DNA of 5,397 nt, taken from assembly GCA_900321895.1 (NCBI GenBank), contig ONYB01000188.1:1-5397 (forward strand), read 5' to 3'. The stretch comes from an uncultured Brachyspira sp. Lineage in GTDB: Bacteria; Cyanobacteriota; Vampirovibrionia; Gastranaerophilales; Gastranaerophilaceae. This document shows, piece by piece, positions 1 to 4,168 of this stretch. Positions within the stretch are counted from its first letter, which is position 1. Every line of letters starts with the position of its first letter. The position numbers were made by a program, and so were the translations under genes. A model generated the notes under the pieces. The model ran no database searches, was not told the DNA's origin, and was given only the letters and a program-made list of their open reading frames with translations.

Positions 1-618
1 ATTGACGGTTCCGGCAAATCTACTCAGCTTGCACTTCTTAGAGATTGGTTGAAAGCAATCGGACAAGACGTGATTTTTACCGAGTGGAATTCGTCTGCTT
101 TGATTTCTCAAACAACAAAGCTTGCAAAAAAGAAAAATATGCTTTCTCCGAGAACCTTTTCTTTGTTACATGCCGTGGATTTTGCAGATCGTGCAAAACA
201 AGTTATTGCACCTGCACTGAAGGCTGGATTTATCGTTCTTGCCGACAGATATGCTTACACCGCATTTGCTCGTGATGTTGCTCGTGGGGTTGATCCGAAT
301 TGGGTTAGAAAAGTTTATGATTTTGCCTACAAGCCGGATTTGGCAATATATTTTGATATTGACCCGAAAACCTCATTAGAGAGAATTTGCTTTAACAGAA
401 CTCCAAAATTTTATGAAGCCGGCATGGATTTGAAATTGAGTAATGATCCTTACGAAAGCTATATGATTTTTCAAGGCAGAGTAATTGCCGAATACAAAAA
501 AATGGTGGACGAATACGGGCTTGTTCAGCTTGATGCAAAGGATTCGATACATTCTAAGCAGGTCAAAATTCGTGAACTTTTGAGAAATGTCCTTCGTGAG
601 AAAGAGATTGAGGTGTAA
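1..618 (+). CDS. Thymidylate kinase-like P-loop nucleotide kinase, first of a tandem pair (5' end missing)
   Basis: The reading frame is open from the first base and ends at TAA 616-618, giving 205 visible residues. The window starts inside the Walker A loop (IDGSGKST, visible residues 1-8), so only a short N-terminal strand, perhaps 10-20 residues, is missing. An internal TTG at base 49 is not the start, because it would remove the P-loop. Other thymidylate kinase landmarks are LLHAVDFADR (55-64), the DRY motif (82-84) followed by AYTAFARD, and PDLAIYFDI (112-120). A late block, FYEAGMDLKLS (137-147), precedes the C-terminal helix. The fold is that of enzymes that phosphorylate dTMP with ATP in the cytoplasm. 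However, the canonical REPGGT stretch is replaced by TEWNSS (27-32), and the usual S..AYQ after DRY reads T..ARD. The true substrate is therefore open: dTMP, another nucleotide or something else. It is co-directional with its paralogue, 2 bases apart. Confidence 0.88.
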   Translation: MDGSGKSTQLALLRDWLKAIGQDVIFTEWNSSALISQTTKLAKKKNMLSPRTFSLLHAVDFADRAKQVIAPALKAGFIVLADRYAYTAFARDVARGVDPNWVRKVYDFAYKPDLAIYFDIDPKTSLERICFNRTPKFYEAGMDLKLSNDPYESYMIFQGRVIAEYKKMVDEYGLVQLDAKDSIHSKQVKIRELLRNVLREKEIEV

Positions 619-620
619 AT

Positions 621-1289
621 ATGGTTATAAAATCGAAAAATGGTTACGAAGGCTTGCTGATTGTTATTGAAGGAACGGACGGTTCAGGTAAATCTACTCA
701 ACTGAATCTTTTGAAAAAAGCTATTCAAGATAAATCTTACGGGGTTATGGTTTCCGAATGGAAAACCTCTCGACTTATTGCAGATGTAATTGATGATGCA
801 AAAGAAAGAAATTTGTTGAACGCAACAACTTACAGTCTTTTGTATGCTGCAGATTTTGCAGACAGACTTGAAAACCAAATTATTCCCGCTCTAAAATCGG
901 GTTTTATTGTACTTTTAGACAGATATTTTTATACAGCCCTTGCTCGTGACGTCGTTAGAGGTCAGAACATCGAGTGGGTAAAAAATCTTTATGAATATGC
1001 TCCTGAACCGGATTTAGTATTCTATCTTGATATGCCTGTTGATGTGTTGTTGAAACGTATTATCGGAACAACGGGGCTGAACTACTACGAGAGCGGGCGT
1101 GATGTCGGCTTTTCTACAGACTTTTACAAGAGTTTTGAAATTTATCAAAATAAATGTCTTGAGCAATACAACGAAATGAAGTCAGAATACAATTTTATAA
1201 GCATTGATGGTACAAAACCTGTAGGTGAAATCCACAAAATTATGAATGATGAAGTTCAAAAACTTTTAGATTCGGGAATTTTGGCTTAG
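621..1289 (+). CDS. Thymidylate kinase-like P-loop nucleotide kinase, second of a tandem pair
   Basis: This complete protein has 222 residues, near the usual 200-215 for thymidylate kinases. ATG 621 lies 2 bases after the upstream stop. A GAGG at 610-613, inside the end of the first gene, serves as its Shine-Dalgarno site, so the two are probably translationally coupled. Visible landmarks are the Walker A loop GTDGSGKST (18-26), LLYAADFADR (73-82), DRY (100-102) followed by FYTALARD, and PDLVFYLDM (130-138). A hand alignment with the first copy is ungapped over 129 residues with 65 identities (about 50%), so they are old paralogues. It carries SEWKTS (45-50) where canonical enzymes have REPGGT. 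The late block reads YYESGRDVGFS (155-165), and the Q-G-R helix of copy one becomes Q-N-K, so this copy looks more diverged. Nucleotide monophosphate kinase activity is likely, but dTMP specificity is not shown. An intrinsic terminator follows. Confidence 0.9.
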   Translation: MVIKSKNGYEGLLIVIEGTDGSGKSTQLNLLKKAIQDKSYGVMVSEWKTSRLIADVIDDAKERNLLNATTYSLLYAADFADRLENQIIPALKSGFIVLLDRYFYTALARDVVRGQNIEWVKNLYEYAPEPDLVFYLDMPVDVLLKRIIGTTGLNYYESGRDVGFSTDFYKSFEIYQNKCLEQYNEMKSEYNFISIDGTKPVGEIHKIMNDEVQKLLDSGILA

Positions 1290-1307
1290 TAGAAAATAAT
1301 TATAAAC

Positions 1308-1344
1308 AGGGTGGGTTTAGAATAAAAACTCACCCTAAATTTTT
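1308..1344 (+). terminator. Intrinsic terminator of the tandem kinase operon
   Basis: The left arm AGGGTGGGTTT (1308-1318) pairs with the right arm AAACTCACCCT (1326-1336). This is 11 pairs with one G-U wobble and a 7-base loop, and a run of five T follows at 1340-1344. It lies 19 bases after the kinase stop codon. On the opposite strand the flank has no good U-tract, so it should act mainly on plus-strand transcripts. Confidence 0.87.
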
Positions 1345-1346
1345 GC

Positions 1347-1373
1347 AAAAAAAAGGGGACTCGGAGGAATCCC
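1347..1373 (-). terminator. Intrinsic terminator of the winged-helix gene
   Basis: Read on the minus strand, GGGATTC (1373-1367) and GAGTCCC (1362-1356) form a 7-pair stem with one G-U wobble and a CTCC loop. One C and then eight T follow (1354-1347). It begins 26 bases past the stop of the minus-strand gene at 1400. It sits next to, but is distinct from, the plus-strand terminator of the kinase operon. Confidence 0.87.
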
Positions 1374-1399
1374 ATGAAAAAGTAAATTGTTATTAATTT

Positions 1400-2131
1400 C
1401 TATGCGTGAAGAATAAATCCGCCCTTGTCGGCGTTTACCAACTGGTCGCCATTTATCTTCGCACGGAGGTTTTTAATATACTTGTAAACATAATCTCTCG
1501 GCAAATCCAAAATTTCTGCCAAATCTTTTGCGTAAACGATTTGGTTTTTGTTTTTTGCAAAGTGATCGAAAACTTTTTGTTCTCTGTCTGTCAAAGCCTT
1601 TTTAAATACAACTCTTACTTCTTCTCTGAGAGTATCTGTTTCGATTTCTTTCTTAGCGGCTTTAACTGCTTTAGCTTTTGCTGAAACTTTCGTTTCTGTC
1701 TTTTTTGCAGATTTTACTGCAGGTTTTTCAACTTTTTTGGCAGGCTTAACAACTTTTTCTACCTTAACTTCAGCTTTGGCAGCTTTAGTTGCTTTTGTAG
1801 TTTTATGAGTGTCTTTGTGAGTTTTGTTTATAGGTTCTACGCCGTCATCCAATTTCAATTTTGCGATAGAAAACGGAGATGGTGCGATTTCCTGTTCTCT
1901 GTCAAAAGCACGTTGAGCAATACTTGTGATGCGTTCACCTCTGGTTTGCGTCCAACTCGTTCCTTCGTTTGACATAACCGGTTTACCTTGCAAAACGATG
2001 TCAATCAAGTCATTTGTAGGTTTCGCTTCTTCGATTTTTTTACCCAATCTTGCAGCGAATTCTTCCAATGTAATCTTTTCCAGTGAGCTTCTCCATTGCT
2101 TAATCTCTTCTTTGCTCAAGTATTCAGACAT
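1400..2131 (-). CDS. Lys/Ala-rich (histone H1-like) protein with C-terminal winged helix
   Basis: The product has 243 residues; I do not recognise a named family for the whole chain. Residues 1-100 are a mixed, moderately charged N-terminal region (for example LEKITLEEFAARLGKKIEEA, 17-36) with no motif I can name. Residues 103-161 are very rich in Lys, Ala and Thr with KAAK, KPAKK and KSAKK repeats, like the tail of histone H1 or bacterial H1-like proteins. Residues 181-242 look like an OmpR-type winged helix: LTDREQKVFDHF, a recognition-helix region DYVYKYIKNLRAKI, and a final GGFIL hairpin. There is no receiver domain and no membrane segment, so it is cytoplasmic and probably DNA-binding. 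It could be a nucleoid-associated protein or a transcription regulator. ATG 2131 is supported by AAGGAG (complement of 2141-2146), 9 bases upstream. It is monocistronic, with its own promoter and terminator. Confidence 0.85.
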   Translation of the reverse strand: MSEYLSKEEIKQWRSSLEKITLEEFAARLGKKIEEAKPTNDLIDIVLQGKPVMSNEGTSWTQTRGERITSIAQRAFDREQEIAPSPFSIAKLKLDDGVEPINKTHKDTHKTTKATKAAKAEVKVEKVVKPAKKVEKPAVKSAKKTETKVSAKAKAVKAAKKEIETDTLREEVRVVFKKALTDREQKVFDHFAKNKNQIVYAKDLAEILDLPRDYVYKYIKNLRAKINGDQLVNADKGGFILHA

Positions 2132-2175
2132 TATATAAATCTCCTTAACTATGTGTCTTATCCTTTAACACCTTT

Positions 2176-2206
2176 AATGTAGCATAAACCATGCCGAAAA
2201 AGTCAA
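2176..2206 (-). promoter_or_regulatory. Promoter of the winged-helix gene
   Basis: On the minus strand there is a -35 TTGACT (2206-2201), a 19-base spacer and a -10 TACATT (2181-2176) with an upstream TG (extended -10). The spacer is long, but the extended -10 compensates. The start point would be near 2169, giving a 5' untranslated region of about 38 nt that contains the AAGGAG site. It lies downstream of the minus-strand terminator at 2283-2311, so the gene does not need read-through from the right. Confidence 0.55.
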
Positions 2207-2241
2207 AATGTTTCATAAAGTAAATTTTTATTTTTTATTGT

Positions 2242-2262
2242 AACAATTTCGGCGGAATTGTT
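2242..2262. repeat. Inverted repeat upstream of the winged-helix promoter (possible operator)
   Basis: AACAATT (2242-2248) and AATTGTT (2256-2262) are a perfect 7-base inverted repeat around a 7-base centre, with a further possible C-G pair inside. It is centred roughly 80 bases upstream of the predicted start point of the winged-helix gene, where an activator might bind. No protein partner can be named, and short AT-rich repeats like this can arise by chance. Confidence 0.35.
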
Positions 2263-2282
2263 GGCATGGAATGCTTTTCAAT

Positions 2283-2311
2283 AAAAAAAACGGCTCATTT
2301 TCATAAGCCGT
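2283..2311 (-). terminator. Intrinsic terminator with GAAA tetraloop
   Basis: On the minus strand ACGGCT (2311-2306) pairs with AGCCGT (2295-2290). Three more inner pairs (one of them G-U) close on a GAAA loop (2302-2299), and a run of seven to eight T follows (2290-2283). A 9-pair stem with a stable tetraloop and a long U-tract is a strong terminator. No protein gene ends just before it on this strand; the nearest, the radical SAM gene, stops about 430 bases away at 2740. It therefore most likely ends a short RNA transcribed from the promoter at 2443-2471. Confidence 0.87.
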
Positions 2312-2378
2312 AAACAAGTATGCAAAACTAATTTGTTTTAAGTGTTTTTAGTTGTATGAATTTATTATAACAAAAACA

Positions 2379-2392
2379 TAGCCGTTCGGCTA
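2379..2392 (-). other. Internal hairpin of the candidate RNA sharing arms with its terminator
   Basis: TAGCCG (2379-2384) and CGGCTA (2387-2392) form a perfect short inverted repeat; as RNA the stem would be 5 pairs with a GAAC loop. The same AGCCG and CGGCT pentamers form the core of the terminator at 2283-2311, so arms could exchange between the two structures. A T-rich stretch (TGTTTTTGTT) follows it on the minus strand, so it could also be a weak upstream terminator. Confidence 0.45.
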
Positions 2393-2435
2393 GTACCTTC
2401 TCAATTCCTTTTGTAATATATTTTATATTTGAGAA

Positions 2436-2464
2436 TAGACTAATTATATCACGATAAGTATAAT
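2436..2464 (+). promoter_or_regulatory. Plus-strand promoter for the small HTH gene, divergent and overlapping
   Basis: A -35-like TAGACT (2436-2441), a 17-base spacer and a perfect -10 TATAAT (2459-2464) are seen. Transcription would start near 2471 and give a leader of about 40 nt before ATG 2512. It occupies the same DNA as the minus-strand promoter of the candidate RNA. The -35 is poor, so the strength is uncertain. Confidence 0.42.
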
Positions 2465-2466
2465 TA
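2441..2466. repeat. Palindrome carrying both divergent -10 boxes (possible operator)
   Basis: TAATTATA (2441-2448) and TATAATTA (2459-2466) are a perfect 8-base inverted repeat around a 10-base centre. Each arm contains the -10 box of one of the two divergent promoters. A dimeric helix-turn-helix protein bound here would block both, and the neighbouring HTH gene is the obvious candidate (inference). The AT-rich composition raises the chance of coincidence. Confidence 0.4.
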
Positions 2467-2471
2467 TTCAA
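2443..2471 (-). promoter_or_regulatory. Strong minus-strand promoter of the candidate RNA
   Basis: On the minus strand there is a -35 TTGAAT (2471-2466), exactly 17 bases of spacer and a perfect -10 TATAAT (2448-2443) preceded by TGA, an extended -10. Transcription would start near 2436 and run left into the terminator at 2283-2311. Its -10 lies inside the spacer of the divergent plus-strand promoter, so the two probably exclude each other. Confidence 0.6.
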
Positions 2472-2475
2472 GTGT

Positions 2476-2505
2476 TTTACATGAATTTTGAAAAAGTTTT
2501 AAAAT
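2476..2505 (+). promoter_or_regulatory. Alternative promoter giving a leaderless HTH mRNA
   Basis: A -35 TTTACA (2476-2481), an 18-base spacer and a -10 TAAAAT (2500-2505) would start transcription at about 2512, the A of the ATG itself. The HTH gene lacks a properly spaced Shine-Dalgarno site: only AAGAG at 2506-2510, one base from the ATG. That is consistent with a leaderless message. The match could be accidental in such AT-rich DNA. Confidence 0.35.
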
Positions 2506-2511
2506 AAGAGT

Positions 2512-2757
2512 ATGGATTATAGATATAAAAACATGAAACTGCTGGATTTTGTAAAGACTTTGACGATTTATCGAGGCTTGACGCTGAGAAAATTGTTGAA
2601 AAGACTTCATGAAGAAAAAGGCTACAGCAATTCATATTCAGGTTTTTATAACAAGTTGAAAACACAAACTCTACGCTTTAGCGAGATTTGTGACATTGCA
2701 GAATTCCTTGAGTACGATATCGTTCTGCAAGACACCCGCTCACTTTCTCAAAAGTAG
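2512..2757 (+). CDS. Small XRE-like helix-turn-helix protein
   Basis: The product has 81 residues. Residues 22-72 read like the short Cro/C1 (XRE)-type HTH proteins common in gut bacteria and phages. A helix LTLRKLLKRLHEEKG is followed by SNSYSGFYNKLKTQTLRF, where the recognition helix would lie, and then SEICDIAEFLEYDIVLQ, a helix and strand close to the usual 'ALGYDIEI' ending. It is likely a DNA-binding regulator, with no other domain and no membrane segment. The start at ATG 2512 is the first in frame. A second ATG at 2533 has no Shine-Dalgarno site either, so the start is uncertain by seven residues. It is divergent from the candidate RNA and overlaps the 3' end of the opposing radical SAM gene by 18 bases (2740-2757). 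I see no strong terminator after it. Its coding nature is supported mainly by the family resemblance. Confidence 0.72.
   Translation: MDYRYKNMKLLDFVKTLTIYRGLTLRKLLKRLHEEKGYSNSYSGFYNKLKTQTLRFSEICDIAEFLEYDIVLQDTRSLSQK
2696..2730. repeat. Inverted repeat just past the radical SAM stop codon
   Basis: TTGCAGAA (2696-2703) and TTCTGCAA (2723-2730) are a perfect 8-base inverted repeat with a 19-base loop that itself contains CGATATCG. On the minus strand it begins 9 bases after the radical SAM stop and could form a 3' hairpin, but no U-tract follows. It lies inside the C-terminal codons of the opposing HTH gene. A few repeats of this size are expected by chance in 5 kb. Confidence 0.3.
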
Positions 2758-4164
2758 ATTAATTCCTGCTTTGGCATAATTTTTAAACTCTTCAAACGAT
2801 TTTATGCCGACAAGAGTTTTTATTATGAAGGAAGGTCTTAAATAAAATCTTTTCAAAGCTTTTTTGTGCAACTTAAAAACCTGCTCTTTTGTAAGGTTGT
2901 GAGTATTTACGGCCGGGTAGAAGTATGCACTTGAGAAAGATGTGTCAGAATTTATTAACTTATTTTTTTGTGCATATTCGTAGAATTTCGTTCCCGGAAG
3001 CGGAGTTGCCGTGTAGAAACTGATAAAGTCGCTGTCCAATTCGATTGCAAAATCTATGGTATCCTCGACAGTGTCCTCATCCTCCCACGGAAGCCCGATT
3101 ACAAAGTAGTTGTAAATTTTGATACCCGCTTTTTTGAAGATGCGAACCGTAAGACGAACATCATCAAGAGTAATTTTTTTACCGATATGATCAAGCATTT
3201 CTTGAGAACCGCTCTCCACTCCGATGCTTACAAGTCTGCAACCAGCTTTATACATCATAGCTGCCATTTCTTCATCTGCGGTGTCGGCTCTTGTGTTGGC
3301 TGACCAAGTTATCTCAAGCCCGCTGTCAATAATCTTTTGACACAACTCCATAACCCATTCTTTGTCGATATTGAAAATATCAGACCAGAACAAAAAGTTT
3401 GTAATATTGTATTTTTCAACACATTCTCGGATTTCTGCAACAATATTTTCCGGCGATCGTTTTCTGACTTTTGCTCCGGATACCGGTGTTGCAAGGCAGA
3501 AGAAACAGTGGAACGGGCATCCTCTCGATACTTTTATCGTTGCCTGAACTTTGTTGTTGTCAGGACGTCTGTAGAGGTTGTTATCGACAAGATGACGGGC
3601 AGGGAAAGGTAATCTGTCCAAATCCTCAATAAACGGTCTTGCTCCCGAAAATTTTACTCGCAAATCATCTCGGTAATAAATTCCTAAAATATCAGGGTAT
3701 TTTTTCCCTTGCAGAATTTCTTTAAGAGTGTCCTCCGGTTCGCCGTAAATAATAATATCAAGGTCTTTTTGAAAATACATAACCTCAAAGGCAACCGTCA
3801 AAAATGCTGCACCTTTTGCGATAGTTACAATATTCGGACAAATCTCCTTTGCAACCGTAAAAGCTCCTAAATCGCTCTTGAAAGTCGGTGTCGCAACATT
3901 TACAACAAGATAATCAGGCTGAAAATCCTTTAAATCCTGCTCAAAATTACCGCCTTGGCTGTAGTCATGAATTTTTGCTTCAAACCCTTCTCTTTCGGCA
4001 ACTGCTGCCATATACATTAAGTCTGTCGGCGGTAGCGGTGGTATCACCAACAATTCTTTAGTCGGTTGTTGGCATCTGTCCTCTCTGTTCATAACAGGTG
4101 ACGGTGGGTAAATTAACAGTATTTTCTTTTTCTTTTCAGCTTTTTTATCTTCTTGTTGTTCCAA
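2740..4164 (-). CDS. B12-binding-domain radical SAM protein
   Basis: The 474-residue cytoplasmic enzyme has the class architecture. Residues 13-152 form a cobalamin-binding-type Rossmann domain (KKILLIYPP, 13-21; PPTDLMYMAAVAEREGFEA, 45-63; PDYLVVNVATPTF, 83-95; DIIIYGEPEDTLKEIL, 136-151). Residues 208-402 form a radical SAM barrel whose CPFHCFFC motif places the 4Fe-4S ligands at C216, C220 and C223. SIGVESGSQEML (313-324) and FVIGLPWEDEDT (354-365) are typical SAM-binding strands. The base-on cobalamin motif DxHxxG is absent, as in many members of this family. A C-terminal helical tail of about 70 residues follows. Family members include methyltransferases, cyclases and enzymes of lipid, tetrapyrrole and antibiotic synthesis; the substrate cannot be read from sequence. 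It starts with TTG 4 bases after the transporter stop, which implies one operon with translational coupling. It converges on the HTH gene with an 18-base overlap. Confidence 0.93.
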   Translation of the reverse strand: MEQQEDKKAEKKKKILLIYPPSPVMNREDRCQQPTKELLVIPPLPPTDLMYMAAVAEREGFEAKIHDYSQGGNFEQDLKDFQPDYLVVNVATPTFKSDLGAFTVAKEICPNIVTIAKGAAFLTVAFEVMYFQKDLDIIIYGEPEDTLKEILQGKKYPDILGIYYRDDLRVKFSGARPFIEDLDRLPFPARHLVDNNLYRRPDNNKVQATIKVSRGCPFHCFFCLATPVSGAKVRKRSPENIVAEIRECVEKYNITNFLFWSDIFNIDKEWVMELCQKIIDSGLEITWSANTRADTADEEMAAMMYKAGCRLVSIGVESGSQEMLDHIGKKITLDDVRLTVRIFKKAGIKIYNYFVIGLPWEDEDTVEDTIDFAIELDSDFISFYTATPLPGTKFYEYAQKNKLINSDTSFSSAYFYPAVNTHNLTKEQVFKLHKKALKRFYLRPSFIIKTLVGIKSFEEFKNYAKAGINLLLRK

Positions 4165-4168
4165 TTTT

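Larger units (their letters stand above)
2283..2436 (-). ncRNA. Candidate small RNA or terminating leader RNA, about 150 nt
   Basis: A good minus-strand promoter (-35 at 2471-2466, -10 at 2448-2443) and a strong intrinsic terminator (2311-2283) bracket about 150 bases without a credible reading frame. The only starts give peptides of about 4-8 residues. The RNA would carry an internal hairpin, UAGCC and GGCUA around a GAAC loop (2392-2379). After it come a weak AU-rich hairpin (AAAAC/GUUUU near 2339-2324) and the terminator stem. A purine-rich stretch with AAAAGGAA and GAGAAGG lies near the 5' end, before the first hairpin. I match it to no known RNA family. It could be a free regulatory RNA. 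Alternatively it could be a leader whose terminator stops transcription before the winged-helix gene 150 bases further on. The start point is predicted, not measured. Confidence 0.5.

Noticed and set aside
1406..1684. Plus-strand open frame of 92 codons opposite the Lys/Ala-rich gene.
   Set aside because: Its Phe/Cys/Ser-rich translation is the expected antisense of Lys/Ala/Glu codons, and the minus-strand gene has its own promoter, ribosome site and terminator.
2311..2420. Possible tiny peptides in the candidate RNA, for example a 4-codon ATG frame after the internal hairpin.
   Set aside because: They have 4-8 codons and no correctly spaced Shine-Dalgarno site, so the unit is better explained as non-coding.
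2340..2478. Direct repeat AAGTGTTTT at 2340-2348 and 2470-2478.
   Set aside because: It is only 9 bases in AT-rich DNA, with no spacing or further copies that would suggest an array or attachment site.
2773..2824. Interleaved inverted repeats GGCATAA/TTATGCC and AAACTCTT/AAGAGTTT followed by a few T, a possible plus-strand terminator or pseudoknot after the HTH gene.
   Set aside because: They lie in the C-terminal coding part of the radical SAM gene, the loops are long (19-22 bases), the U-tract is short, and repeats of this size are expected by chance.
2968..3612. Several plus-strand open frames of about 60-110 codons inside the radical SAM gene.
   Set aside because: They are shadows of a clearly conserved minus-strand enzyme, are Cys/Phe/Arg-rich without recognisable domains, and lack ribosome sites.
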